The position numbers and the translations under genes were made by a program. A stretch of DNA of 64,000 nt, taken from the NCBI RefSeq assembly GCF_900095135.1, contig NZ_LT605205.1:868001-932000 (forward strand). Reading direction: 5' to 3'. Below, in pieces: positions 8,776 through 17,947 of this stretch (the first letter of the stretch is position 1; the number at the start of each line of letters is the position of its first letter). The DNA comes from Proteiniphilum saccharofermentans. Its GTDB lineage: Bacteria > Bacteroidota > Bacteroidia > Bacteroidales > Dysgonomonadaceae. The notes below the pieces were generated by a model, which was given only the letters and a program-made list of their open reading frames with translations, was not told where the DNA came from and did no database searches.

Positions 8776-8845
8776 ATATTATGTAAACTAAAGGTGAAAA
8801 ACTAAAAAATAAGAACTAAAAGTGAAAGATTATTTTATTATTCTC

Positions 8846-8863
8846 ATCCCGTCAAGCCGGGAT
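8846..8863. repeat. Small palindromic intergenic repeat
   Basis: ATCCCGTCAAGCCGGGAT, a near-perfect palindrome in the sucC-sucD gap. A closely related unit is present at 26062-26077. Confidence 0.5.
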
Positions 8864-8895
8864 CTCCGCTGCGCTTCGATTGGCATATTAGCACA

Positions 8896-10026
8896 TTAGG
8901 TCAGTGATACCGCTTTTTCAGTAGCCTCTCCCATAGTTTCAGCCACATAAAGGCCGGATCCTTGTAACATGGCGCGCCCCTCTTTTTCATTGGTTCCGGT
9001 AAGGCGGATGACGACGGGGATGTCTGTTTTAAATTGCTTGAAGGCTTCCAATAAACCCTTTGCCACGTCGTCGCACCGGGTGATACCTCCGAAAATATTG
9101 ATCATTACTACTTTTACATTTTGATCGCTCAGCAGCAACTTCATTGCTTCAATCACTTTTGTTGGATTGGAACTTCCTCCGATGTCGAGGAAGTTGGCCG
9201 GGTTGCCGCCATAAAGTTTTATCATGTCCATAGTAGCCATTGCAAGACCGGCACCGTTCACCATGCAACCTATCTCTCCTCCCAGGTTTACATAGCTGAA
9301 TCCTTTACTTTTGGCGTTTTGTTCTTTTTTCTCCTCTTCGGTGGGTTCGTTAAGTGCTGCTATTTTGGGATGGCGGAAAAGTGCATTGTCGTCGAATGTC
9401 ATTTTTGCGTCGATAGCCATGATATCTCCTTCTTTGGTAAGCACTAACGGATTGATTTCAGCCAAAGAAGCATCGGTGGCCACAAATAGTTTGTAAAGTT
9501 TCTGGAAAATTACGGCAGCCTGACGTACCTGTTTGATATCGTCGAATAGTTTAAATGCTGCCTCACGGGCCAGATAATCAGGTACACCTATCGAAGGGTC
9601 AATTACAAACCTGTGAATCTTTTCCGGTGAAGTACGGGCCACCTCTTCGATATCCATTCCACCCTCTTTACTTAGCATGAGAATGGTAGATTTGGATTTT
9701 CTGTCGACGACGTAACTTACATAATATTCTTTTTCAATATTGATGGCCTGGCCTACCAAAATACGGTCGACAATGAATCCCTTGATATCCATTCCCAGGA
9801 TTGCAGCAGCATGCTTGCGCAATTCTACTTCCCCATTGGCCAGCTTTACGCCACCAGCTTTTCCCCGGCCACCGGTATGTACTTGTGCCTTTACAATTAC
9901 TTTTTGTGAGTCCAGTTGACTGTAAGCTTTCACTGCGTCTTCCACTGAACGGCATACTATACTCCTGTCGACGGGTATCCCATACGTTGCAAACAATTCT
10001 TTTGCCTGATATTCATGAATTTTCAT
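8896..10026 (-). CDS. sucC: Succinyl-CoA synthetase (ADP-forming) subunit beta
   Basis: Beta subunit with an ATP-grasp domain that binds nucleotide and succinate. The 376 residues begin MKIHEYQAKELFATYGIPVD, with GGRGKAGGVKLA, the metal-binding EINPL and DAKMTFDDNA segments, and the C-terminal ligase domain NIFGGITRCDDVA. Its stop codon is the first triplet of a 20-base sequence that also marks the end of cydD (42951-42970). It is the first gene of the sucC-sucD unit. Confidence 0.97.
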   Translation of the reverse strand: MKIHEYQAKELFATYGIPVDRSIVCRSVEDAVKAYSQLDSQKVIVKAQVHTGGRGKAGGVKLANGEVELRKHAAAILGMDIKGFIVDRILVGQAINIEKEYYVSYVVDRKSKSTILMLSKEGGMDIEEVARTSPEKIHRFVIDPSIGVPDYLAREAAFKLFDDIKQVRQAAVIFQKLYKLFVATDASLAEINPLVLTKEGDIMAIDAKMTFDDNALFRHPKIAALNEPTEEEKKEQNAKSKGFSYVNLGGEIGCMVNGAGLAMATMDMIKLYGGNPANFLDIGGSSNPTKVIEAMKLLLSDQNVKVVMINIFGGITRCDDVAKGLLEAFKQFKTDIPVVIRLTGTNEKEGRAMLQGSGLYVAETMGEATEKAVSLT

Positions 10027-10335
10027 GGGCTTTTTCTATAAATTTATTTGATGATTCTAAATTGCTGTAAATCTAATAAAATATTTTGAATTAAGAAACG
10101 AGCATGATAATCATTGTCACACAAGTACATGATTAAAGCGAGTTCCATTCGATACATTTGAACTTTTTCGATAAGTGAATACAGAGGCAAAACTTGTTTT
10201 GACTATGTTGAACGCTGAAAAAGTCTAATGAAATTGAAAATAAATAATTTTAATCGGATGAAATCCAATAGTGTTAATGGAGAACGCTTCATTGCGTTAA
10301 ATTGTTTAACAGCATTCAGTGAATTTTTCCTTCAA
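10027..10335. other. A+T-rich gap between sucC and the LuxR-type regulator
   Basis: About 310 bases with no gene. Two small inverted repeats lie near the regulator end (AACGC-N6-GCGTT and GTTAAA-CAA-TTTAAC on the minus strand) and could end its transcript, although no T run follows. No clear promoter box for sucC was found. Confidence 0.5.
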
Positions 10336-10941
10336 CTAAATATCGATATCTTCGATAGAGATAATTTTCTTGGAAATAGCATAGATGGTAAGTCCTGACT
10401 GGCTGCGTATTCCGGTTTTCATGGCAATATTTTTCCTGTGTCTTACAACCGTATGGATGCTGATGTTGAGTGCATCGGCAATTTCCTTGTTCAACATACC
10501 GTTGACAAGTCCGGTCAATACTTCAATTTCTCTTTTGGTGAGGTTCTCTTCTCCCTCTTTATCATTTGGCTGGGATTGGCTCTTTTTATCGAGCTTCAGA
10601 AGCAGGTGTACGATATGTTCGGTTGAGTCGTAAAGGGTAAAAGTGATATCGGTCAGTGTGGATGGTTTATGCATCATCCCGAAATCGATGCCGGCAATAG
10701 ATAGGGAGGGGTAATTCTTTTTGATCTTATTAATTTCTTTCTCCCGGTTTACGAATTGTACCGGATTAGCGATCAGTATGTCGACAGGGTTGGATTCGAG
10801 GAGTTCGATCAAGTCATCCAATGTTTCTAACCGGTAGATGCGGCAATCCATATCCGATTGGTAGAGAGTCGCCTGTATCCCTTCGCAAATAATCTTCGAT
10901 GATTCTAAAATGGCTATATGGAGCTGTGCAGACTTATTCAT
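10336..10941 (-). CDS. LuxR-family response regulator with an atypical receiver
   Basis: 201 residues from the ATG at 10941 (a TTG 15 bases earlier is less likely). The N-terminal half looks like a receiver, but the usual phospho-acceptor Asp at the end of strand 3 appears to be Asn (ILIANPVQF), so phosphorylation is doubtful. The C-terminal HTH is clear: TKREIEVLTGLVNGMLNKEIAD, then SIHTVVRHRKNI. The start overlaps the end of the upstream hemerythrin-like gene by 8 bases, so the two are translated together and probably act in one response to nitrosative or oxidative stress. Confidence 0.87.
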   Translation of the reverse strand: MNKSAQLHIAILESSKIICEGIQATLYQSDMDCRIYRLETLDDLIELLESNPVDILIANPVQFVNREKEINKIKKNYPSLSIAGIDFGMMHKPSTLTDITFTLYDSTEHIVHLLLKLDKKSQSQPNDKEGEENLTKREIEVLTGLVNGMLNKEIADALNISIHTVVRHRKNIAMKTGIRSQSGLTIYAISKKIISIEDIDI

Positions 10942-11647
10942 TTTGTTCCCTTTCAATATCTATTCCTGACGGGATAAGAATCGTCTCCTCTATCAAGGAG
11001 TGAATGTATAAATCGAACTCAAGTTCATAAAGCGACATGAACAACTTACGACGAAGATCCAGGTCATTATCGATCTGTATATATTTTAATAGAAGATTTT
11101 TTAGATCCTTCAGTTTCAATTCTATATCAGTATGATGGTCACTGTATTCCAGGGAGGAGTAAACTTCCTGGGTGTTATCGTACTGGTTGTTTCCCAAGAG
11201 TGTAATAAAATAAGGAAAAGCCACTTCGTCTTCATAGTCGAGATGTTCCCTGACTTCCGTGAAATATTCGTTAAAGAATTTCTCCAATAACTTCAATTCT
11301 TTCTCAGGATGATTTTCCTGAAGCTGGCGGATATAAGTGCTGATTTGCGGGTATTTATCAAATCGATAATAGTTATGGCTGTTCTTCAGAAAATCGATTA
11401 CCTGAAGCAGGTCCTTCCTTGTGAAGGGGCGTTCTCCTCTGATTCCGGACCCGTTATAAAGATTGGCAATGCTGATGAATAACTGTTCACTAATGTCATA
11501 CTGGATACAAAGCTGCAGCACGGTACGGTCGCTTACCCGGAAGTCGATGTTGAAATGCTGCAACATGAGCAACAGGTAAGGGTTACTGTCAATCAGGTCT
11601 GCCACCTTCATATATGGCTTTACTCTTATCCTTGAAGAATGATACAT
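10934..11647 (-). CDS. Hemerythrin-domain protein of the RIC/ScdA type, lacking the N-terminal CC motif
   Basis: 237 residues. The first 60 resemble the ScdA N-terminal domain (VADLIDSNPYLLLMLQHFNIDF), but the usual Cys-Cys after the Asp-Phe is replaced by Arg-Val. The rest is a four-helix hemerythrin-like domain with likely di-iron ligands in KNSHNYY, EHLDYEDE, YSDHHTDIE and HSLIEETILIP. RIC proteins repair iron-sulfur centres damaged by NO or H2O2; whether this variant does so without its cysteines is open. Translationally coupled to the LuxR-type regulator. Confidence 0.82.
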   Translation of the reverse strand: MYHSSRIRVKPYMKVADLIDSNPYLLLMLQHFNIDFRVSDRTVLQLCIQYDISEQLFISIANLYNGSGIRGERPFTRKDLLQVIDFLKNSHNYYRFDKYPQISTYIRQLQENHPEKELKLLEKFFNEYFTEVREHLDYEDEVAFPYFITLLGNNQYDNTQEVYSSLEYSDHHTDIELKLKDLKNLLLKYIQIDNDLDLRRKLFMSLYELEFDLYIHSLIEETILIPSGIDIEREQNE

Positions 11648-11680
11648 ACCGTAAAATCGATTAGCTTAGTAAAAGTGATA

Positions 11681-11688
11681 CAAAAATA
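11681..11688 (-). promoter_or_regulatory. Putative -7 promoter box for the RIC-like/LuxR pair
   Basis: On the minus strand this reads TATTTTTG, fitting TAnnTTTG, 34 bases before the start of the hemerythrin-like gene. Confidence 0.45.
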
Positions 11689-11812
11689 GTAAAAAAAGAT
11701 GATAATTTAGAATGGTTCTATATTAATCTCGGATAAGTTGTCTTGATTTTCAAAAAATGATGTTTTATCCCGGATTTTTTTCGTATTATTGCGCTCCAAA
11801 TTACAAGAAAAA

Positions 11813-12349
11813 ATGTTCGATTTTCAAAATTTACTGATTCGTAGGCGCAGCATCAGAAAATTTAGTGCAGAATTATTATCTCCGGATGAGATCCGGAAAA
11901 TCATTGAAGCTGCCCTGCTTTCGCCTACTTCCAAAAACAGGCACTCATGGGAATTTATCGCTGTGGAAGAGAATGGGACCCTGGCTAAGTTGTCGGTTTG
12001 TAAACCGGGAAGTGCTTCCTTTATAGCCGATGCTGCCTTGGCCGTTGTAGTACTGGGAAACCCGCTGATTAGTGATGCCTGGGTGGAAGATGCCTCCATC
12101 GCTGCGATCAATATGCAGTTACAGGCCGAAGAGTTGGGTATAGGCAGTTGTTGGGTGCAGGTGAGAAACCGTAATTATTCCGATACAATATCAGCAGGTG
12201 AATATATCAATGAACTGCTGGATATTCCCATGCCGATGGAGGTGTTGTGTGTGATCGCCTTTGGAAAAAAAGAGAAGGAGAAGACTCCGGCCGATCCGGA
12301 TAATCTTCATTGGGAAAAGGTGCATGTCGGGGCATACGGGCCGGTGTGA
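11813..12349 (+). CDS. Nitroreductase family protein
   Basis: A flavin-dependent oxidoreductase of the nitroreductase fold, 178 residues from the ATG (a TTG 24 bases upstream is in frame but weaker). Visible motifs are RRRSIRKFSAELLSPDEI (FMN phosphate contacts), SPTSKNRHSWEF and the C-terminal GIGSCWVQVRNR helix. Proteins of this length reduce quinones or nitro compounds with NAD(P)H; the substrate cannot be read from sequence. It stands alone, divergent from the RIC-like gene. Confidence 0.88.
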   Translation: MFDFQNLLIRRRSIRKFSAELLSPDEIRKIIEAALLSPTSKNRHSWEFIAVEENGTLAKLSVCKPGSASFIADAALAVVVLGNPLISDAWVEDASIAAINMQLQAEELGIGSCWVQVRNRNYSDTISAGEYINELLDIPMPMEVLCVIAFGKKEKEKTPADPDNLHWEKVHVGAYGPV

Positions 12350-12415
12350 TGAGAATTCGGCTTTACCGTTGTTCAGCTACGCTGTTGTTTCCTGCCTTGC
12401 GGGATTATTTCAAAT

Positions 12416-12452
12416 TACAACTGAACAACAATCGAACAACAACTGAACAATT
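12416..12452 (+). repeat. Low-complexity spacer directly before nspC
   Basis: Degenerate tandem words of 10-12 bases (CAACTGAACAACAATCGAAC and similar) run up to the nspC start codon. The same kind of sequence precedes the DUF4290 gene at 22206-22246. Confidence 0.55.
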
Positions 12453-13595
12453 ATGATTGATTTTTCAAAAATACCCTCTCCGTGTTTTGTGATGGAAGAG
12501 GAACTGCTTCGCCGGAATCTCCGGTTGATCCGGTCGGTACAAGATCGTGCCGGTGTGCAGATTATTTTGGCTTTCAAAGCATTTGCCATGTGGAAGTCAT
12601 TTCCGATTGTAAGGGAATATATCAGACATTCAACTGCTAGTTCTGTCGCAGAAGCGCAGTTGGCATTTGAGGAGATGGGTAGCCCTGCCCATACCTATGC
12701 ACCTGCATATATCGACAGCGATTTTCCATATTTTCTCAAGTACAGCAGCCATATCACCTTTAATTCATTCACACAGTTCGAGCGTTTTTATCCACAGGTA
12801 CAGTTGTCGGGAAAAAAAATAGAATGTGGAATAAGGATTAATCCTGAATTTTCGGTGGTGGATACCGACCTGTACAACCCAAGTGCCCCGGGGTCGCGTC
12901 TGGGTGTTACTGCCGACAAGATAGGAACAGAGTTGCCTGAAGGCATTACTGGGTTACATCTGCATAATCTGTGTGAAAATAACTCTTACGATCTGGAAAA
13001 AACACTGGAAGTGGTGGAGCAAAAGTTCGGGCACCTTTTCGGACAAGTGCAATGGCTCAATCTTGGAGGCGGGCATCTGATGACCCATAAGGATTACAAC
13101 GTGGAACACCTGATAGGGGTGTTAACCGGTTTAAAAGAACGTTATCCTCATTTACACATCATTATGGAGCCGGGTAGCGCTTTCGCCTGGGAAACCGGCA
13201 TATTGGTGGCAACCGTGGCAGATATTGTGGAGAACCGGGGGATAAAGACTGCAATGCTCAATGTATCTTTTGCCTGTCATATGCCGGACTGCCTGGAGAT
13301 GCCTTATAAGCCCCGTATCAGAGGTGCCGGTCAGGAGCCGGTTCCCGGTAAACCCACCTACCGTATGGGAGGAAACAGTTGCCTGAGTGGGGACTTTATG
13401 GGTGACTGGTCTTTCGACGAACCGCTGCAGGTGGGTGACAGGGTGGTTTTTGAGGATATGATTCATTATACGATCGTAAAGACTACTATGTTTAATGGTG
13501 TATCTCACCCGTCCATCGGGCTTTGGACTACAAAAGGAGAGTTCGAACTCTATCGCCGGTTCGGTTATGAGGATTATAAACAGAGGATGAGCTGA
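12453..13595 (+). CDS. nspC: Carboxynorspermidine decarboxylase
   Basis: PLP enzyme that decarboxylates carboxy(nor)spermidine in the alternative spermidine pathway used by Bacteroidetes. The 380 residues have an alanine-racemase-like fold: PSPCFVMEEELL at the start, the PLP Lys in LAFKAFAMW, a glycine loop in NLGGGHLMTHKDY, EPGSAFAW, and CHMPDCLEMPYKPR near the active site. Its usual partner, carboxynorspermidine dehydrogenase, is not in this window. Confidence 0.95.
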   Translation: MIDFSKIPSPCFVMEEELLRRNLRLIRSVQDRAGVQIILAFKAFAMWKSFPIVREYIRHSTASSVAEAQLAFEEMGSPAHTYAPAYIDSDFPYFLKYSSHITFNSFTQFERFYPQVQLSGKKIECGIRINPEFSVVDTDLYNPSAPGSRLGVTADKIGTELPEGITGLHLHNLCENNSYDLEKTLEVVEQKFGHLFGQVQWLNLGGGHLMTHKDYNVEHLIGVLTGLKERYPHLHIIMEPGSAFAWETGILVATVADIVENRGIKTAMLNVSFACHMPDCLEMPYKPRIRGAGQEPVPGKPTYRMGGNSCLSGDFMGDWSFDEPLQVGDRVVFEDMIHYTIVKTTMFNGVSHPSIGLWTTKGEFELYRRFGYEDYKQRMS

Positions 13596-13733
13596 ATAAA
13601 CTTGTCTTCTGTTCATATTGCTTAACGAAAACGTTGATATTTTTAAACAATTTCCAAGCTGACAGCGTTTACAAATTGAGAAATTTGATTTCTCCAATTA
13701 ATCAAAAAGTATTAATATTAAAAACAATTAATT

Positions 13734-13982
13734 ATGGGTTGGTTATGGTGGATTATTGTAGGTGCTGTTGCCGGCTGGCTGGCAGGTAATTTGATGAGAG
13801 GCGGAGGTTTCGGTTTTCTTGTGAACCTCCTGGTAGGCATCGTGGGTGCCGTTATTGGAGGCTGGGTCTTCGGCCTGTTGGGAATCAGTACCGGAGATGG
13901 TATTATAGGCAGTCTTGTTACCGCGCTTGTAGGTGCTATATTGCTGCTCTGGATTGTTTCTCTCTTTAAAAAGAACAGGTGA
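13734..13982 (+). CDS. GlsB/YeaQ/YmgE family stress-response membrane protein
   Basis: An 82-residue, very hydrophobic protein with three predicted membrane helices and the family's glycine pattern (VGAVAGWLAGNLMRGGG, then LLVGIVGAVIGGWVFGLLG). Members are transglycosylase-associated small membrane proteins linked to stress; the biochemical role is unknown. It has a long untranslated gap in front and a strong terminator behind, so it is a single-gene unit. Confidence 0.9.
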   Translation: MGWLWWIIVGAVAGWLAGNLMRGGGFGFLVNLLVGIVGAVIGGWVFGLLGISTGDGIIGSLVTALVGAILLLWIVSLFKKNR

Positions 13983-14005
13983 CGGGATCCCTGGGAAATA
14001 ATTAG

Positions 14006-14040
14006 AAAAATCGATGTGTTTTAGTCGCATATCGGTTTTT
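14006..14040 (+). terminator. Terminator after the GlsB-family gene
   Basis: AAAAATCGATGTG (14006-14018) pairs with CATATCGGTTTTT (14028-14040), giving 13 pairs with two G-U pairs. The A and T ends act as the U tract in both directions. Confidence 0.8.
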
Positions 14041-14093
14041 CTGTTTAAAAAATAACCCAATCTATCTGATAAGTATATATATCATTGTGCCTT

Positions 14094-14678
14094 ATGCAGA
14101 AAAAGTCGGTCGGTATCTTTTCCGGATCATTTAACCCCATCCACATCGGGCATCTCATTCTGGCAAATTACATCTGTGAGTTCACTGATCTGGATGAGGT
14201 CTGGTTTGTGGTAAGCCCGCATAATCCGCTAAAAGAGGCAGAAGACCTCTTGGATGATAATCTGCGTCTGGAGATAGTACGTCTGGCACTGGAAGAATTC
14301 ACTCTTATGAAGGTTTCCGATGTGGAATTCCATATGCCTCGCCCTTCCTATACCATAGATACCCTGACAAAATTGACGGGCGAGTATCCCGATAATGTTT
14401 TTACACTGATTATAGGTGGTGATAACTGGAAGCAGTTCTACAGATGGAAAGAGTTTGACCGGTTGATCAAAAATTACCAGATCTTTATTTACCCGCGACT
14501 GGGTGAAGAGGTGGTGATTCCCACAGAATTACAAACATCCGCACGGCTTATTGATGCTCCTGTCGTGGAGATATCTTCTACTTTTATCCGGGAAAGCATC
14601 AGGAATGGGAAGAATATGCGCAGTTTCCTCCCTCCCAAAGTATATGATTTTATAACCAAAAAGGGGTTGTACCGTTAA
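14094..14678 (+). CDS. nadD: Nicotinate-nucleotide adenylyltransferase
   Basis: Adds AMP to nicotinate mononucleotide in NAD synthesis. 194 residues from the ATG (a TTG 9 bases earlier is in frame). The nucleotidyltransferase signature is clear: GIFSGSFNPIHIGHL near the start, the GGDNWKQFYRW segment, and SSTFIRESI near the C-terminus. Length is normal. It converges with the large TPR gene, 7 bases apart. Confidence 0.96.
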   Translation: MQKKSVGIFSGSFNPIHIGHLILANYICEFTDLDEVWFVVSPHNPLKEAEDLLDDNLRLEIVRLALEEFTLMKVSDVEFHMPRPSYTIDTLTKLTGEYPDNVFTLIIGGDNWKQFYRWKEFDRLIKNYQIFIYPRLGEEVVIPTELQTSARLIDAPVVEISSTFIRESIRNGKNMRSFLPPKVYDFITKKGLYR

Positions 14679-14685
14679 AACCGGG

Positions 14686-16905
14686 TTACTCTTCCTTATC
14701 GTACCTAATCTTGTCCAGGATGACAGGCAAGATGGAGATGTCTACTCCTGCTTCTTGTAACTCATCTTCATCTTCGGCGAGCATCGTCTCGAATGTTTCA
14801 AAATTGCCTGCTTTCCCGAGTGACAGTTTGTATAGCTCCACCGATCTTTTTGTCTGTTCGAGACATAGTGCCACATGTCCGGCATTGAGATAGTCATGGG
14901 CATTGGGTTTTGTTTCCAATATGCGGGCGTAATATCTTTCGGCTACATCGAGTTTACGTGAAAGGAAAGCGCACCAGGCTATGGAGCGCCATGCCCGGGT
15001 ATTGTTGCTGTTGAGCATCTCCACCTTGAAGTAATAGTTAAGTGCTTTCTCATACTCTTTCAATTCAAGATAACAGTGCCCGATGTTAAGCTGTATATTG
15101 AGATCGTCGGGACGGAACTGTTCCAGACGGCGGTAATATTCGAGAGCGGTTATGGGTTCTTTCAGTACCCTGTAACAATACGCAATCCGTTGCAGTACCC
15201 ATGTGTTGTTTTCTTCTATCAGATCGGCATGCAGGTAGGCTTCCAAAGCTCCTTTCATATCGGCCATCATCTGTCGGCAATAGCCGATCTTCTGCCAAAT
15301 TTCGCTCTTGCCGTTCCTTGTTTCTGCGAGTAGGGTATAGGCACTGAGTGCTTCAGTGAAATTATTTTTCTCGAAATAGTAAAGCGCTATTTTCTCTAAA
15401 TGGTTTGGCTGCATGACTACCGGTTGAAATGCGGGTAACCGGTGATAGTTGAGGGGCAGCTCGAAAATATCACGGAATTCGGCACGACGGGGAAACAGTT
15501 TAAAGAAGCGGTATAGATCCTGGATATACTGCTTGCTTATTGTCTCTTCCTTTTGGAAAGGCTTTAGCGCCTCCTCTTCGGCCTGCATATTCTTCAGTTC
15601 CGCACTTTCGGCTCCCAGTTGGGAGGCCATCATCTTCCGGTAATTCTCGGGCATCATCATGATGCTGAGGCAGAAAGAGTATTTATCGGAATTGCAGATA
15701 AGTGACGATCCCGAAAGGGCTTCCACGAGGGAATCTCTTTCCGACCGGTTGCTAAAGAGTTGTTGTACGCTGCTGTGTTGGGGTGTGAACGGAAGAAACC
15801 AATTGCTCATCTGTTGAAAGAAGGGGTAGGACTTAAGGTTCGAGAAGGTGGAATGGAACACGTCGGCACCCTCTAACTGTAATTCGGTAAACTCTTGTAA
15901 TTTGTCCGTCAACCCGGTTTCATCCAGTATCTTCTGCCATTCGGGATTCTTCTCGTCAAACCCGGTTTCACCCATCCATTCGTCCAGTTTTATCTTCTTG
16001 CCTATCATGGGGCTCAGCTTCATCATTTCGGGAATAATCTCTTCGGTCAGCTTTTTTGTGATTTTTTCCGTCTCGTGTGCCTGGATGAAGCCAATAATGG
16101 CTGCAATAAAACGACGGCCAAAAGTCTTGTCATCGGACAATAACTTCAGGCGGTCGCTGCATCCGGAATACAATTCTAATCGTGGGCTATATATCTGGAA
16201 AATGGGTATGATGCCCGTCACCGCCCGGATTGCAAGTTCTGCCTCCGGGTGGTTGCAGAGATCAAGCAGGAATTCAATCTTGCGCGCATCGAAGCGTTGT
16301 AGGATATTCATCGTCAGTGCCGAGATAAACAACATTTTATCCTGTTGCGGAACTGACTCGTCTTCCATGAAATGACGGCAGGAGGCGATGAAATCATCGT
16401 TTGCCCGTGGAGAGACAAAAATTGTATAGAACAGGTCTTGTTGGGTATTTTCGTGGGTGATTGTTGTTTGCCTTATGCGTGACTCTTTTTCGGGGCCATC
16501 CTCCAGCAAGTCGATGAAAGAGATGGTGTCTGCCTGTTTGGTGATGATGCTCCTATACTCCTCCATGGTTATGGGAGTACGCACCCCCATCAATCTTATT
16601 TTATCGAAAAAGAGAGAGGTGCTCTCTTGCAGGAACAATTGTTCTGCAGCATCTTCAGCCACAATATATATGTCGCGGATCAATTTATTGTAAATACGTT
16701 GCTGTTCCGGGTCTTTTTTACCTTCAATCAGGTAGTGGAGCATAAACCGGTAATTGGTGGTCAGTTCGTTTATTTTTTCTGTCACCGCCCAATTCTGTTG
16801 TATGGATGAAAGCTCCTTGACACCCTCAAGGGCATCTTTGAGTTGCTTTTGTTCGATATATGAGTAGATGATTGCCAGTTTTTTTCTTATTTCGGATGAA
16901 TTCAT
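14686..16905 (-). CDS. Large TPR-repeat protein
   Basis: 739 residues with no signal peptide and no membrane segment. The N-terminal 480 residues are helical and unlike known domains by eye; the C-terminal part (about 500-700) holds at least five TPR units, for example LEKIALYYFEKNNFTEALSA, WVLQRIAYCYRVLKEPITAL and LNIQLNIGHCYLELKEYEKA. It is probably a cytoplasmic scaffold, of unknown partner. It lies downstream of the Usp-like gene and serB on the same strand. Confidence 0.8.
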   Translation of the reverse strand: MNSSEIRKKLAIIYSYIEQKQLKDALEGVKELSSIQQNWAVTEKINELTTNYRFMLHYLIEGKKDPEQQRIYNKLIRDIYIVAEDAAEQLFLQESTSLFFDKIRLMGVRTPITMEEYRSIITKQADTISFIDLLEDGPEKESRIRQTTITHENTQQDLFYTIFVSPRANDDFIASCRHFMEDESVPQQDKMLFISALTMNILQRFDARKIEFLLDLCNHPEAELAIRAVTGIIPIFQIYSPRLELYSGCSDRLKLLSDDKTFGRRFIAAIIGFIQAHETEKITKKLTEEIIPEMMKLSPMIGKKIKLDEWMGETGFDEKNPEWQKILDETGLTDKLQEFTELQLEGADVFHSTFSNLKSYPFFQQMSNWFLPFTPQHSSVQQLFSNRSERDSLVEALSGSSLICNSDKYSFCLSIMMMPENYRKMMASQLGAESAELKNMQAEEEALKPFQKEETISKQYIQDLYRFFKLFPRRAEFRDIFELPLNYHRLPAFQPVVMQPNHLEKIALYYFEKNNFTEALSAYTLLAETRNGKSEIWQKIGYCRQMMADMKGALEAYLHADLIEENNTWVLQRIAYCYRVLKEPITALEYYRRLEQFRPDDLNIQLNIGHCYLELKEYEKALNYYFKVEMLNSNNTRAWRSIAWCAFLSRKLDVAERYYARILETKPNAHDYLNAGHVALCLEQTKRSVELYKLSLGKAGNFETFETMLAEDEDELQEAGVDISILPVILDKIRYDKEE

Positions 16906-17011
16906 ACGATTATTTTATTTTTTCTTGTCGGTGTATGGAACTCGCCGATATTGACTCCGTCGATTACAAAGTAATTCATGAACTCGGGAGAGAACGGTTA
17001 TCATGCTCGTT

Positions 17012-17923
17012 TCATAATTGGATTGAATTTGTTGTCTCTTTGATGATCAGTGTCGACGGGAGACAGTCAGTCCATGGCAGTGGAGTACAAATCAATTTAC
17101 CCCATCCTTCCGTACCGATGATAACAAGATCCTGATCGCGGATAAAGTCGCATCCTATCTTCTTGTTATTGTCCCATAGGTAGATACGTCCTTCCGTCTT
17201 CTTCGTGATGAACTGGTAGAGTTTTTGCATCTTCGCTTCCGATTCAATAATACCAATCGCATCCCAGATCATAATCTTCACATTCTCCCGTTGGGCGATC
17301 CGATAGAGATAAGTGAAGATATGTATATCGGATTTTTGCAGAATGGGAATAAATATTTTCCTGAACTGCATAGAGCCGTTATCAAAAAACAGGCCTGTAG
17401 ACACGCTCTCCCGGTTGAATAGTGCGTTGAGGTTTTTCAACGTTTCGGCTTCCCTCTCCTCAAATTGCTCGAGTATGAAGATCTCGGAATGCGTGGGATC
17501 ACTTTTGAGTTGACCATATTTTTTTACTAATCCGGGATCAAACTCTTTATTATTTATACCCAGTAAGATCAGATTTGATTTCTGCTCCTCCGAAATCCTT
17601 ATAATATCGGCATAGTAATCGTCGGTAGGTTGAATGAACAGACGCAGGGTGATCTTATCCCTCTCCTCCGTGGAGAGGATATCGGAGATAATCCTATGCT
17701 TATATTCGTCCATCCCTTCGCTGAGTCGTATTTCCTCCGATTTATCAATAAAATAAAGGAGCGTGATGGACGACTTTTCCGATTTCGACCGTATAATCCG
17801 GGTGGCCAGCCTGCTCAATACTTTACCCGTTTCCAATGAAGAGAAACAGATCAATGCACTATTGTTTTTTTTCATTTCCGCCTCGCCGTCGAAGCGATTT
17901 GATAACATATCCGCAAAATCCAT
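17012..17923 (-). CDS. Tandem universal-stress-protein-like domain protein
   Basis: 303 residues, soluble. Two alpha/beta units can be seen: the first starts at NSALICFSSLETGKVL and ends near SNLILLGINNKE, the second starts at FRKIFIPILQKSDI and ends DLVIIGTEGWGK. This resembles the cytosolic tail that some Bacteroidetes CPA2 cation/proton antiporters carry, but no membrane domain is next to it. The ATP-binding glycine motif of Usp proteins is poor. The start is uncertain: an ATG 48 bases later, preceded by AGGCGGAA, is also possible. Confidence 0.55.
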   Translation of the reverse strand: MDFADMLSNRFDGEAEMKKNNSALICFSSLETGKVLSRLATRIIRSKSEKSSITLLYFIDKSEEIRLSEGMDEYKHRIISDILSTEERDKITLRLFIQPTDDYYADIIRISEEQKSNLILLGINNKEFDPGLVKKYGQLKSDPTHSEIFILEQFEEREAETLKNLNALFNRESVSTGLFFDNGSMQFRKIFIPILQKSDIHIFTYLYRIAQRENVKIMIWDAIGIIESEAKMQKLYQFITKKTEGRIYLWDNNKKIGCDFIRDQDLVIIGTEGWGKLICTPLPWTDCLPSTLIIKETTNSIQL

Positions 17924-17947
17924 ACCACCCTGTTTTTAGTGATCAAA

